Notes: generated by a model from the sequence alone, not told the origin. Counted from the stretch's first letter, positions 1 through 9,774 are shown. The stretch: DNA of 64,000 nucleotides from CAVRQM01 sp963756975 (GCA_963756975.1 CAVWPS010000001.1:1116001-1180000); one strand, 5' to 3'. Program-made: numbers and translations.

Positions 1-1152
1 GATCCCGCCGCGCACGACGCGGACATGAAGCTGATCTACGGCCGGCACTGGCTGTTCGTGGCCAGCGGCCCGGAACTGCCGGAGCCGGGCGACTACGTGA
101 CCGTCCAGATCGGCCAGAACTCGGTCATCCTCGTCCGTGACGACGACGGCCGGGTGGCGGCGTACCACAACGTCTGCCGGCACCGCGGCAGCCGCCTGCT
201 GCTCGACGCGAAGGGCATCACCGGCAACCTCGTCTGCCCGTATCACCAGTGGACCTACGACCTCGGCGGCAAGCTGATCCACGCCGAGCTGTTCCCGGAG
301 TGCGTCGCGGGCGACCGGCACAATCTAAAGCCTGTTGCGGTGCGCGACATGGCCGGCCTGATCTACGTGTGCCTATCGGAAAGCCCGCCGGCCGATTTCG
401 ACGACATGGCCGCCGAAGTCGCGCCCTATCTCGCGCCGCACGCCATCGACCGCTGCAAGGTCGCCCACCAGGAGGACATCGTCGAGGAGGGCAACTGGAA
501 GCTGACGATCGAGAACAACCGCGAGTGCTACCATTGCGGCGGTCACCCGGAGCTTCTGAAAAGCCTGTTCCACTTCTTCGGCGACTACGACATCCCGGCG
601 CACCAGCAGGACGATCACGACCGTTTCATCCGCACGCGGGCGGAAATGGCGGCGATCTGGGACGAGGCCGGGCTGCCCTGGCGCCCGATCGAGAAGCTGT
701 CCGGCCGCCCGACCGGGTTCCGCACCGAGCGTCTGGCGCTCGACGGCCCCGGCGAGAGCTACACGCTCGACGCCCGCCGCGCGTGCCGCAAACTGGTCGG
801 CGGGTTCACCAACGCGCGGCTCGGGACGCTGCACCTGCACACGCAGCCGAACGCGTGGTTCCACTTCCTCGGCGACCATGCGGTGACGTTCAGCGTGCTG
901 CCGCTGGCGGCGAACCGCACCGCACTCCGCACCACGTGGCTGGTCGACCGGGACGCGGTCGAGGGTGTCGATTACGACGTCCCGAACCTCACCGCCGTCT
1001 GGCGCGCGACCAACCAGCAGGACCAGAATTTCGTGAGCTGGTCCCAGGCCGGGGCCGCCAGCGACGCGTTCGAGCCGGGGCCATACTCGGCGGCCGAGTA
1101 CATGGTCGACGCGTTCTGCACCTGGTACACCGAGCGTCTAGCCGCCGCGTGA
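1..1152 (+). CDS. Rieske non-heme iron oxygenase alpha subunit, 5' partial
   Basis: Large subunit of an aromatic-ring-hydroxylating/amine-demethylating oxygenase. The frame is open from base 1, so the start lies upstream of the window; the ATG at 25 is internal. Counting from that Met, the Rieske [2Fe-2S] ligands are C51-x-H53 and C71-x-x-H74 (CRHRG ... CPYHQW). The mononuclear iron region around residues 160-175 reads ENNRECYHCGGHPE, which resembles glycine betaine monooxygenase GbcA and stachydrine demethylases more than classical dioxygenases. That substrate assignment is inference from the motif. The product needs an electron-transfer reductase, which is not in the window. The stop overlaps the GTG start of the M20 gene (GTGA), so the two are probably cotranscribed. 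Confidence 0.85.
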   Translation, partial: DPAAHDADMKLIYGRHWLFVASGPELPEPGDYVTVQIGQNSVILVRDDDGRVAAYHNVCRHRGSRLLLDAKGITGNLVCPYHQWTYDLGGKLIHAELFPECVAGDRHNLKPVAVRDMAGLIYVCLSESPPADFDDMAAEVAPYLAPHAIDRCKVAHQEDIVEEGNWKLTIENNRECYHCGGHPELLKSLFHFFGDYDIPAHQQDDHDRFIRTRAEMAAIWDEAGLPWRPIEKLSGRPTGFRTERLALDGPGESYTLDARRACRKLVGGFTNARLGTLHLHTQPNAWFHFLGDHAVTFSVLPLAANRTALRTTWLVDRDAVEGVDYDVPNLTAVWRATNQQDQNFVSWSQAGAASDAFEPGPYSAAEYMVDAFCTWYTERLAAA

Positions 1153-2352
1153 TCGAGCACCTGCGCGCGGCCCGCGCCGCGCAAACGGCCTTGCTCCGGG
1201 CACTGGTGCGCCTGCCGACCGACAACCCGCCCGGCGATCTTTCAGGGGCCGCCGCGCAAATCGCCGACCTGCTCGAGGATTTCGGGCTGGTGGTCGAGCG
1301 TTACCCGGTCGATGCGGCACGGGTCGCCGCCGCCGGGCATGGTGAGCTGCACGAACCTGATCGCGCGCCGCCATTGGGGGCCCGGCCCGGTGATCGCGCT
1401 GAACGCCCACGCGGACGTCGTGCCGCCCGGCGAGGGCTGGACCACCGACCCGTACGGCGGCGAGGAGCGCGACGGCTGGCTGTACGGGCGCGGCTCGGCG
1501 GTCTCCAAATCCGATATCGCCACCTACGCCTTCGCCATGCGGGCGCTGGACCACGAGGGCGAGCCGCCGCGCGGCACGGTCGAACTGCACGTCACGTTCG
1601 ACGAGGAAACCGGCGGCGAGATCGGCCCGGCGCTGATCCTGAAGGACGGCCTGAGCCGCCCCGACCTCGCGATCTGCGCCGGCTTCAGCTACGGCGTCAC
1701 CACCGCCCATAACGGCGCGCTGCACCTCGAGGTCGAAGTGCGCGGCCGCTCCGCCCACGCGGCACGGCCGCAGACCGGCATCGACGCGCTGGAGGCGGCG
1801 ACCGCGATTTTGGCCGCCCTGTACGCGCTTAGGCCGGACCTCGCGGCGCATCCCAGCGCCATTCCCGGCATCGGCGCGCCGCAGCTCACGATCGGGCTGA
1901 TCTCGGGCGGGGTGAACACCAACGTCGTGCCCGACCGCGTCGTGTTCCGGCTCGACCGCCGCATCGTGCCCGGCGAGGACGCGGCCGCCGTCGAACGCGG
2001 CCTGCGCGACACCGTCGCCCGCGCCGCCGCCCCGTTCGCCGCAACCGTCACCGTCCGCCGCATCCTGCTCGCCGAACCGCTGACGCCGCTGCCCGGCACC
2101 GACCGGCTGGCGTCGCTCCTTTGCGAGCACGCGACGGAGACGTTCGGCGTGCCGGTCGCGGCCGGCGGCGTGCCGCTCTATACCGACGCCCGCCACTACG
2201 CGGCCGCCGGCGTGCCCGTCGCCCTCTACGGGGCCGGCCCGCGCACGATCGAGGAGGCCAACGCCCACCGCGCCGACGAGCGGGTGCGCCCCGAGGACAT
2301 GCACCGCGCCACCGAGGTGATCGCACTGACGTTGCGCGACCTTATGCGCTGA
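1149..2352 (+). CDS. M20 family metallopeptidase/amidohydrolase (ArgE/DapE-like), one frameshift
   Basis: Zinc-dependent M20 hydrolase of about 400 residues, cleaving an amide bond in an N-acyl amino acid or small peptide; substrate unknown. The GTG at 1149 overlaps the Rieske stop and gives an N-terminus (IEHLRAARAAQTALLRALVR) typical of the family. Near 1336-1340 the reading frame moves by +1: removing one G from the GGG run restores AAAGMVSCTNLIARR. After that come NAHADVVPP (metal His/Asp), GRGSAVSKSD (usually GRG..D.K), TFDEETGGE (catalytic and metal Glu) and the dimerisation region after residue ~190. The next gene follows after 17 bases. The shift looks like a sequencing error because both halves are well conserved. 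Confidence 0.82.
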
Positions 2353-2369
2353 GCCGCGTTGGCGCGCTC

Positions 2370-2876
2370 ATGGACACACAAACCGCCAACGACGACGACC
2401 TCCGCTGGATGCGCCGCGCACTCGAACTCGCGGCGAAGGGCGAGCGCACCGAGGGGGCCAACGGCATCGGCTGCGTGATCGTCCGCGACGGCCACGTCCT
2501 GGCCGAAGGCTTCAACGAATGCGGCCTGCGCCACGACCCGACCGCGCACGCCGAAATGGTCACCATCCGCCGCGCCTGCGCCGGCCTCTCGGCCGACGAT
2601 CTGCGCGGCGCTGCCCTGTATTCGACGCTGCAACCGTGCGGCATGTGCTCGATGGCGTCGATCTGGTCGAAGATCGAGCGGATCGTCTACGGGGCCGGCC
2701 GCGAGGACGTGCACGAGATGTATTTCGAGGACCGGCAGCTCGACACGATGGATTTCATCCGCGACGCGTACAAGGACGATCTGACCCTGGTCGGCGGCGT
2801 CCTGCGGGCCGAGTGCGCCAAGTTCTATGAGCCGTCCGACGCCGACATCCCGCTATCGGAGCAGGTCAACCGCTAG
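2370..2876 (+). CDS. Nucleoside/nucleobase deaminase (CDA superfamily)
   Basis: A 168-residue zinc deaminase of the cytidine/deoxycytidylate deaminase superfamily. It has the HAE motif (HAEMVTI, around residue 58) and the PCGMC zinc-binding pair (around residues 90-94). Size and motif spacing suit guanine or cytosine deaminase, or TadA-like enzymes; the EANGIGCV-like region (GANGIGCVIV) and the C-terminal FYEPS tail favour a free nucleobase/nucleoside substrate over tRNA. The exact substrate cannot be fixed. It is third in the Rieske-M20-deaminase group, which together looks like a small catabolic operon for a nitrogen-containing compound (inference). Confidence 0.8.
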   Translation: MDTQTANDDDLRWMRRALELAAKGERTEGANGIGCVIVRDGHVLAEGFNECGLRHDPTAHAEMVTIRRACAGLSADDLRGAALYSTLQPCGMCSMASIWSKIERIVYGAGREDVHEMYFEDRQLDTMDFIRDAYKDDLTLVGGVLRAECAKFYEPSDADIPLSEQVNR

Positions 2877-2894
2877 CTTAGCGACCTCCCCTCC

Positions 2895-3596
2895 TCACCC
2901 TCCCGGCGCGTCGAGCAGCGCGCGGACAGTCGACGCCGGGACCGCGAGGCCGCCGACGTCGCCGATCACGGCGGCGACATTGACCCCGGCCACCGCCCAG
3001 CCGTCCGGCCCCCGCACCAGCACCGGCGCGCCCGAGGTTCCGCTCGTCGCGGCACACGCATGGGCGATCAGCGGCCGGCCGCCGGTATCACCGATCCCGC
3101 CCATCAGCCGGCAATCGGTGTCGGCCAGCAGCGTCTCCGCCCGGTCCTGCTCGTAGCCACCCAGCATCGCCGCCTCGCCGGGCTGGATGCGCGTCGCCCA
3201 CGGCAGCGCCACCGTGCCGATCGGGACGGCCAGCGTCAGCACCGCGAAGTCGTCGCCCTGCCCCGCACCGCCACGCGGGCGATAGGTCGGCCCGGTCCGG
3301 TACGCCGACACGACGGAGTGCGCGCGATATCGCCCGTGATCGTAGCCGGTCAGCACATGCACGGACTCGGCCGGCACCATGCGCAGGGTCCGCTGCCCCC
3401 ACAGGCAGTGCGCGGCCGTGACCACCCGGCCGGGCGCGATCAGGAAGCCGGTGCAGCGCGAGACGCCGGGCACCTGCACCCGCACCAGGGCCGACCACGG
3501 CGGCTCGGTCACCGAAACCGGGTGGCGCGCCGGGGCCGCCCCGAGGCCGGGCAGCAGAACGGCGGCAAAGAGCGGGTCGGTCCACGAACGGCGCAT
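2895..3596 (-). CDS. Secreted trypsin-like serine protease (S1 family)
   Basis: Predicted exported S1 endopeptidase of 233 residues. I start it at the ATG at 3596 rather than an upstream one at 3638, because this Met is followed by arginines and a hydrophobic stretch (DPLFAAVLLPGLGAAPA) that forms a plausible signal peptide. The catalytic triad is visible: TAAHC (His), GDDFAVLTL (Asp) and TSGTSGAPV (Ser). Cys pairs near CTGFL...AAHC and DTDC...AHAC would form disulfides in the periplasm or outside. It converges on the deaminase gene with an 18-base gap and is divergent from the Hint gene. Substrate unknown. Confidence 0.85.
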   Translation of the reverse strand: MRRSWTDPLFAAVLLPGLGAAPARHPVSVTEPPWSALVRVQVPGVSRCTGFLIAPGRVVTAAHCLWGQRTLRMVPAESVHVLTGYDHGRYRAHSVVSAYRTGPTYRPRGGAGQGDDFAVLTLAVPIGTVALPWATRIQPGEAAMLGGYEQDRAETLLADTDCRLMGGIGDTGGRPLIAHACAATSGTSGAPVLVRGPDGWAVAGVNVAAVIGDVGGLAVPASTVRALLDAPGG

Positions 3597-3662
3597 CGCC
3601 CATTCATGCTTTCGCAACGCGATCCTGTGAACCCTCACGCGGGCCGATCACGGGAGCGATGC

Positions 3663-5202
3663 ATGAGCGACGGAACCGACGTCTTTTCAGCCACCCCGTT
3701 CGACCCGGCGGTATGGTCCGAACACGTCACACCGACATTCGCGGCCGACGGCCAGACCGTCGTCGCCGTCACGATCACGGCATCCGGGTCGGCCGACGTC
3801 ACCCTGACCGGCACGATCGCCGCCGCCGGCGACACGGTTGTCTTCACCCGCGCCGCCGATGGTTTTCAGACCGGCATGGACGCGGTGTTCGACGTGTCCG
3901 GCGGAACCGTTCTGACCGATGGCTCGGGCGACTACTTCGCCTTCTTCTCGCAGCCGTTCACGACCGGCCAGTCCTATGCCGCCGTCCCCGGCTTCGGTCA
4001 CTTTTCTCAGTCGGGGTCCGATCCCGCCTGCTTCGTCGCCGGAACCCGCATCCGCACGCCGGACGGTTTCAGCCTCGTCGAAGACCTCCGGCCCGGCGAC
4101 CGGGTTGCCACCGTCATCGGCCGCCTGCCCGCGCGCGTGGTCTGGACCGGCAGCCGCCGGGTTCGCTGCGACCGTCATCTCCGGCCATGGGACATCCGCC
4201 CGGTCCGCGTCGTGGCCGGCGCGCTCGCCCCGAACGTGCCGTCGCGCGACCTGTACCTCTCGCCCGACCACGCGCTGCTGATCGACGGCGCGCTTGTGCC
4301 CGTCCGCCACCTGCTGAACGGGGCCACGATCGTCCAGACCACGCAGGCGCTGGTCACCTACCACCATGTCGAACTCGCCCGGCACGACGTTCTGTACGCG
4401 GAAGGAGCCCCGGCCGAGAGCTTCCTCGACACCGGCAACCGCGCCAGCTTCGCCCACGGCGCGGTCGGCGGCGGATGGGTCGTCGGCGGGCCGCGCCGCC
4501 GCCTGCGCGCCGCTGCTGACCGAGGGTCCGGCGCTGCTCGATATCCAGCGCCACCTGCTGTTGCGCGCCCACGCGCTCGGCAACCGCCTCGGCTCGGACC
4601 CGGCGTTCCGCGTCACCGCCGACGAGCGCCCGCTCGCCGTCCGGTCCGAAGGCCCGACGTACCGCGCGACCATCCCGGCGGGCGTGAGCCGTCTTTGCCT
4701 CGACAGCCTCGTCGCCCGTCCGGCCGAGACGATGCCGGGCCGGCCCGACCACCGCACGCTCGGCCTCTGCGTGGTCGGGTTGGCGCTGGACGGCGTGCCG
4801 GTCGCGCTCGGCGACCCGGCGCTCACGGATGGGTGGCATCGGCCGGAGGACGGACGGCGCTGGACGGCCGGGCCGGCGGCGTTGACGATACCGCCGTCCG
4901 ATCGTGCGCGAGAGCTCGTCGTGATGGCGAGCCATCAGCTCCGCTACTGGGTCGCGCGAACCCCGGCGCGGCGCGCCGGCGACCGGCCGGGCGGGACGCC
5001 GTCCGCCGCGCACAACGAAACCGTGATGCGTCGCCGGAGCGGCGGCGACCGGTTCGTCTTGCAGTTCGATGACGCCCGCGCGCACGCTGAGCGAGGGGCC
5101 GAAGAACGCCGGTCTCCGCAGGCCCGGGGGACGGCGACAGCCGCATCCGGTCCGCGTAACCGCGAAGGGAACCGCCATGACCATCGCCTCCATTTTGCGT
5201 GA
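3663..5202 (+). CDS. Hint-domain (Hedgehog/intein-like) protein, one frameshift
   Basis: No signal peptide. Residues 1-120 form a beta-rich passenger segment; the Hint domain begins at the presumed catalytic Cys123 (ACFVAGTRIRT). It continues through a GDRVATV strand, LSPDHALLI (block-B-like His), GATIVQ and the LDTGNRASF motif. Around 4485-4500 the frame moves by +1; removing one C from the GC-rich run joins it to CAPLLTEGPALL and the conserved tail ending near LRYWVA (about 4950). In the current sequence the frame then stays open to 5202, overlapping the next start by 26 bases, so the true stop may be earlier. Hint domains autoprocess proteins; its role here is unknown. The Hint protein at 49435-53634 has the same C-terminal architecture. 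Confidence 0.75.
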
Positions 5203-5611
5203 AAAAGGTTCGGCCGTCGTCTCGCTTCCGCCCGATGCCACGCTCGGTGCCCTCATCGACCTGCTCGCGCGCCACCGCATCGGCGCCTGCGTGGTCCGGC
5301 AGCTCGGCGGCGATCTGCTCGGCATCATCAGCGAGCGCGACGTGATCCGCGCCCTGTCCGAGCACGGAGCGTCGGCACTGTCGCTGACCGTCGAGAGCAC
5401 GATGACGCGCGGCGTGCAGTGCGCCACCCGCTCGACCTCGGACGAGGACGCGCTCGAGACGATGACCCATGGCCGCTTCCGCCATCTGCCGGTGGTCGAG
5501 GATGGTGCCCTCATCGGCCTCGTCAGCATCGGCGACGTGGTCAAGGCGCGGCTGCAGCAGCAGGCGCACGAGGTCGACAGCCTGAAGGCGTACGTGACCG
5601 GCGCCGCCTGA
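5177..5611 (+). CDS. Tandem CBS-domain protein
   Basis: A 144-residue protein made of two CBS motifs with no other domain. CBS1 covers about residues 8-65 (GACVVRQLGGDLLGIISERDVIRAL) and CBS2 residues 75-130 (FRHLPVVEDGALIGLVSIGDVV). Such stand-alone pairs bind adenine nucleotides and act as energy or redox sensors; no partner is indicated here. The ATG is preceded by GAAGGGA at a good distance for a ribosome-binding site. It lies between the Hint gene and mscL in the same direction. Confidence 0.85.
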   Translation: MTIASILREKGSAVVSLPPDATLGALIDLLARHRIGACVVRQLGGDLLGIISERDVIRALSEHGASALSLTVESTMTRGVQCATRSTSDEDALETMTHGRFRHLPVVEDGALIGLVSIGDVVKARLQQQAHEVDSLKAYVTGAA

Positions 5612-5673
5612 CGGGCGGCGTCCAGAAAGCAATTCCGGCTCGCAACCGGTCGCGCTAGGCTCGCCGCCAAACC

Positions 5674-5681
5674 AAGGAGGC
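5674..5681 (+). promoter_or_regulatory. Strong Shine-Dalgarno site of mscL
   Basis: AAGGAGG lies at about 5674-5680, five bases before the ATG at 5686. It is one of the few near-perfect ribosome-binding sites in this window and supports the chosen mscL start. Confidence 0.6.
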
Positions 5682-5685
5682 GAGC

Positions 5686-6162
5686 ATGGCGCTGGCGATC
5701 AAACCCCCGGGCTGGGCGGCTGAGTTCCGCGCGTTCATCATGCGCGGCAACGTGGTCGACCTCGCGGTCGGCATCATCATCGGTGCCGCCTTCACCGCGA
5801 TCGTCGGCAGCCTGGTCAAGGACATCTTCAACCCGCTGATCGGGCTGCTGCTGGGCGGCGTCGATTTCAGCAATTTCTTCGTCACCCTGCGCGGCCCGCA
5901 CACCGAGACGCTCGAGGCGGCGAAGGCGGCCGGGGCGGTGACGATCAACATCGGCCTGTTCATCAACGCGATCATCCAGTTCCTGATCGTCGCGTTCGCG
6001 GTGTTCTGGATGGTGCGCGCGCTGTCCCGCCTGAACCGCCCGAAGGTGGTCGAGGAAGCGGCCCCGATGCCGACCGCGGATCAGGTCTTGCTGACCGAAA
6101 TCCGCGACCTGCTCGCGAGCGGCCGGCCGGCTCACGACAGCATCGCCCAGCCGATTGGCTGA
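5686..6162 (+). CDS. mscL: Large-conductance mechanosensitive channel MscL
   Basis: Inner-membrane channel of 158 residues that opens under membrane tension to release solutes on hypo-osmotic shock. It has the family signature after a short N-terminal helix: FRAFIMRGNVVDLAVGIIIG (TM1, with the conserved RGN and DLAVG), then the FNPLIGLLLGGVDF segment, a periplasmic loop, and TM2 (INAIIQFLIVAFAVFWMV). A charged C-terminal helix (TADQVLLTEIRDLLAS) would form the cytoplasmic bundle. Its stop overlaps the candidate TTG start of the following ChaC gene. Confidence 0.95.
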   Translation: MALAIKPPGWAAEFRAFIMRGNVVDLAVGIIIGAAFTAIVGSLVKDIFNPLIGLLLGGVDFSNFFVTLRGPHTETLEAAKAAGAVTINIGLFINAIIQFLIVAFAVFWMVRALSRLNRPKVVEEAAPMPTADQVLLTEIRDLLASGRPAHDSIAQPIG

Positions 6163-6871
6163 CGCGCCGGTCGTGCACGCCATCACCCGCGCGATGCTGC
6201 TCGCGGGTGCGCTCGACGCGATGGCCGCAGGCGGCCGGATGCGGCTGCTGACCGAGGCCGAGCGCGCCGAGAACCTTCGCGCGACGCTGGACGCCCACCC
6301 CGACCCGGCCTCGCTCGCCCGCGACGGCGCATGGCTGTTCGCCTACGGCTCGCTGATGTGGAACCCCACCGTTCATGTCGCCGAACGCCGGAAGGTGCGG
6401 GTGCCCGGCTGGCAGCGCCGGTTCTGCCTGACCGCCCGCGCCGGTCGCGGCACGTTCGAGTGCCCCGGCCTGCTGCTCGGCCTGATCGGCGGCGATCATT
6501 GCGACGGCATGGCGCTGCGGGTGGAACCGGCGCTGGTGCGGGACGAACTCGATCTGCTGTGGCGGCGCGAAATGCTGGCCGGCAGCTACGTGCCCCGCTG
6601 GCTTCCGTCGGTCGACGCGGACGGGGTGCCGCGCGCCGTGCTGGCCTTCACCATGGACCCCGAAAGCAAGGGTTACGCGGGCACCCTCACCGACGAGGAC
6701 GTGGTCGAATGCCTCGCGACCGCGCGCGGAGAGCTCGGCTCGTGTGCCGACTACCTGTTCCATACCGAGGCCGAGATGCGGGCCCACGGCATCGACGATC
6801 CGCCGCTGCACCGGCTCGCGGAACGGGTACGGGCGCGGCTCACCGGAACGAACGGGTCCGGCCCGGGTTGA
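6155..6871 (+). CDS. ChaC-like gamma-glutamylcyclotransferase
   Basis: A 238-residue protein of the ChaC/GGCT family, which splits gamma-glutamyl peptides such as glutathione to 5-oxoproline. The substrate-binding loop WLFAYGSLMWNP (residues 61-72) is the diagnostic motif. The middle contains RRFCLTARAGRGTFE...GLLLGL and the YVPRWLP segment typical of ChaC. The start is either TTG at 6155, overlapping mscL by 8 bases, or GTG at 6173; both are in frame. It may be cotranscribed with mscL, and it converges on the ClC gene 25 bases away. Confidence 0.85.
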   Translation: MADAPVVHAITRAMLLAGALDAMAAGGRMRLLTEAERAENLRATLDAHPDPASLARDGAWLFAYGSLMWNPTVHVAERRKVRVPGWQRRFCLTARAGRGTFECPGLLLGLIGGDHCDGMALRVEPALVRDELDLLWRREMLAGSYVPRWLPSVDADGVPRAVLAFTMDPESKGYAGTLTDEDVVECLATARGELGSCADYLFHTEAEMRAHGIDDPPLHRLAERVRARLTGTNGSGPG

Positions 6872-6896
6872 TCGTGCGCCGATCGAAGCGGACGAT

Positions 6897-8732
6897 CTAA
6901 GCCCGCTCTCCCGATAGTTCGCGCCGGCTGCGGTCCAGCTCCTCGCTATACCGCCGCAACGCGTGCTGCTCGGTCAGGATGCCGATCACCTTGCGCGACT
7001 CCGCCCCGTCCACCACCGCGAGCGCGTCGCTCTCGGCGCTCGCGAACTTCGCGATCGCGTCCCTGACGTTCATCTGCGGCAGCAGCGCGTCGCGGGCGTA
7101 ATGCAGCAGGTCGGACACCTTCTCCGCCCGTTCGGCCTGGCTCGCATGGGCCTCGGCGACCAGCACGATCCCGGCGTAGCGCTCGCCCGTATCGGTCACG
7201 ATCACCCGTTGCTCGGCACCGAGCGGGAAGTCGCGCCGGAACGCCGCCAGCGTCGTGTCGGCGCGCACGGTCCGAACCTCGCGCCGCATCATCCGCCCGA
7301 CCGTCAGGTTGCGAACCCAGCCGACATCGACCGCCGACCGGATCGCCTCGCCGCGCAGGTGGAACCGCCACGTCGCGAACGAGTAGCCGAACGTCCTGCG
7401 CACCGTGACCGCCGACACGACGCTGGCCGCCACCACGGCAACCGTGATCGGCAGCGAACCGGTCGCCTCCAACGCGAGAAACGCCATCGTCAGCGGCCCG
7501 CCCACGACCGCGACCGCCATCGCACTCATGCCGACCAGCGCGCACACGACGGGCGGGATCGCGGCGGTGACCGCGACCAGCGCGATCAGGCCGGCCGCCA
7601 GCTTGCCGATCAGCGCACCCAGAAGCAGGCTCGCGAAGAACAACCCGCCGCGGAAGCCGGAACCGATGGAGATCGCGGAGGCCGCCGCCTTCAGCCCGAT
7701 CAGCAGCGCGATGTGGCTCATCGTGTACGGCGCGTCGAGGCCGATCGCGAGCGCCTCGTGCCCGGCCGCCATGACCTGCGGCGTCACCAGCGCCAGCACG
7801 CCGACCGCGAGGCCGCCGATGGCCGGCCGCAGCCACGGGCGCAGGCGGGAGCGGCGGAACAGGCTTTCGGTCAGCGTGACGCCGCGCATGAGCGCGATGC
7901 CGGCCCCGGCACAGATCGCGCCCAGCACCAGGAACGCCGCGTAGTGCTCCAGCGGGATGCGCGTCGGCACCTGAAGGTCGAACCCATATTGCCCGGGGTC
8001 GAGCGCGCGCCCGACCAGGGTCGCGGCCAGTGCCGCCCCCATCACCGGCGCCAGCGTGGCCAGGGAGTAGGTGCCGATCACCAGCTCGAACGCATAGAAC
8101 GCGCCGGTGAACGGGCCGTTGAACGCGGCCGCGATCGCGCCGGCCGCGCCGCAGCCGACCAGCAGCCGCAGATCGGCCCGCCGCACCTTGAACGCGCGCC
8201 CGATCCGCGAGCCGAGCGCGGCACCGATCTGGGTGTATCCGGCCTCGAGCCCGACCGACGCGCCGACCCCGTTCGACAGCGACGTCTGCGCGACCACGCC
8301 GAGGCTGTCGCGGACCGACATCTGGCCGCCATACAGCGCGTTGGCCTCGATCGGGTCGACCACCTGACGCGGCAGCCAGCGCGCGATCGCGAGGCCGAGC
8401 AGACCGACCGCGAGACCGCCGACCGCCGGCACCAGCACGGCGCGCGCGATCTGCAACGACACCTGCCCGCTCAGTCGCTGATGCGACGGAAGGGCGAACA
8501 GCACCCGGTGCGCCCACTGCGTGCCGACGCTCATCGCCGTCACGCAAAGGCCTGCGGTGACGCCGACCAGGATCGCCAGCACGATCAGCCCGAGTTCGTC
8601 GGCGCGAACCAGGGCGCGCAGGGTTTGCGGGGCGGAGATGACCCAGGCCCCGAACCGGTTTTGTCGTGCGCGACCTGCCGGGGTCGCGCCGGGCGGGGTC
8701 ACGCGAGCGGCGGCGGCGCTGAGCAGACTCAT
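6897..8732 (-). CDS. ClC-type chloride channel/transporter with CBS domains, divergent filter
   Basis: A 611-residue membrane protein: a ClC core of about 10-12 hydrophobic helices (residues ~45-450) followed by a cytoplasmic C-terminus with a CBS pair (around VGRMMRREVRTVRAD and PQMNVRDAIAKFAS...). The gating region reads SVGLEAGYTQIG instead of SVGREGPTVQIG, keeping the glutamate but losing Arg and Pro. The usual GSGIP segment is replaced by VDPIEANAL, and GGxFxP by GGLFFAS. This marks a divergent ClC subfamily, so Cl- selectivity or antiport should not be assumed. A second, canonical ClC lies at 54511-55815. Confidence 0.85.
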   Translation of the reverse strand: MSLLSAAAARVTPPGATPAGRARQNRFGAWVISAPQTLRALVRADELGLIVLAILVGVTAGLCVTAMSVGTQWAHRVLFALPSHQRLSGQVSLQIARAVLVPAVGGLAVGLLGLAIARWLPRQVVDPIEANALYGGQMSVRDSLGVVAQTSLSNGVGASVGLEAGYTQIGAALGSRIGRAFKVRRADLRLLVGCGAAGAIAAAFNGPFTGAFYAFELVIGTYSLATLAPVMGAALAATLVGRALDPGQYGFDLQVPTRIPLEHYAAFLVLGAICAGAGIALMRGVTLTESLFRRSRLRPWLRPAIGGLAVGVLALVTPQVMAAGHEALAIGLDAPYTMSHIALLIGLKAAASAISIGSGFRGGLFFASLLLGALIGKLAAGLIALVAVTAAIPPVVCALVGMSAMAVAVVGGPLTMAFLALEATGSLPITVAVVAASVVSAVTVRRTFGYSFATWRFHLRGEAIRSAVDVGWVRNLTVGRMMRREVRTVRADTTLAAFRRDFPLGAEQRVIVTDTGERYAGIVLVAEAHASQAERAEKVSDLLHYARDALLPQMNVRDAIAKFASAESDALAVVDGAESRKVIGILTEQHALRRYSEELDRSRRELSGERA

Positions 8733-8810
8733 CCTTGGCGGTTGACCTAGCTAGGATTCCGTTCTGGGCCGGGCCGCCGCGTCGGGCAACCCGCTATGGC
8801 GCGTTAGGAG

Positions 8811-9774
8811 CTAAACCTTTCGCAATCCCTCCCGCATCGCCCGCGTGTCGCGCAAATCGTCGCCGGTGAAGGCGCGCACGAGGTCCAGTAGCGGCTCCTG
8901 CTCCGTAAATCCGTGCGCCCGGGCCCGGGTCGCCGTGAACGCGCCGGGCCAGCTCGCGACGATCCGCTCGATCGCCGGATCGCGCTCGCGCCGCACCAGC
9001 GACGAGGCGCCGGGCGACACCGTCTCGAGTGCGGCGAGAATGTCGGCCGGCGTGACACTCCGCCCCGGCAGGCTCAGCGACCGGTCGAGCCCGAGCTTTT
9101 CGGTGTCCATCGCCGCCGCATGCATCAGCCATTCGAGGGCGCGGGCTCGGCGAGGCGATCCACAGCGCCACGTCGTCGGCGACCGGCAACACGGATGGCT
9201 CGCCCAGCAGCGGTTCGCGCACGATGCCGCTGACGAAGCTGCTGGCCGCCCGGTTCGGCAGGCCGGGCCGCACCAGGATCGTCGGCAGACGCAGGCACAC
9301 CGCGTCCAGCATCCCCCGCCGGCTCGCGTCGGCCAGGAACAGCTCGGCCGCCGCCTTCTGCGCGCCGTACGTGCCGGCCGGGATCTGCCGCGATTCGTCG
9401 TCGAGCACCTGGCCGGGGCGGGCGGAGAACGACGCGACCGAACTCGTGAACACCACGCGCGGCGGCCGGTCGAGCGCGGCACAGGCGTCGATCACCGCCT
9501 CGGTCCCGTGGATGTTGACCCGCCGGCCGAGCGCGTAATCCGCCTCGGCGGCCGAGCTGACCACGGCCGCCAAATGGAACACCACATCGGTGCCGGGCGG
9601 GATCGCGGCGACCGGCAGCGTCGCGATGTCGCCGCCGATGCTGATCGCACCGTTGCCCTCCGGCACCGGCGGCGGGGTCAGGTCGAACAGGGTCAGCTCC
9701 GCCCCTTCGCCCGCGAGGCGGTTGGCGAGCTTGCGGCCGAGAAAACCGCCCGCACCCAGAATCGTGACCCGCAT
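8811..9774 (-). CDS. denD: DenD-like NAD-dependent epimerase/dehydrogenase (SDR), one frameshift
   Basis: Extended SDR of about 320 residues, closest in appearance to D-erythronate dehydrogenase DenD. It has the NAD motif GAGGFLG at residues 7-13, DVVFHLAAVVS, VVFTSSVA, and the catalytic YGAQK (Tyr-x-x-x-Lys). At about 9142-9152 the frame shifts by +1: LWIASP joins to RALEWLMHAAAMDTE in the next frame, and the protein then runs to REGLRKV with the expected SLPGRSVTPADILAALE segment. Removing one base gives a full-length normal protein. No other erythronate-pathway gene is nearby, so the substrate is uncertain. Confidence 0.78.

Noticed and set aside
6870..6897. GATCGT...ACGATC inverted repeat between the ChaC and ClC genes
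   Set aside because: Only a six-base stem with a long loop; too weak to call a terminator.
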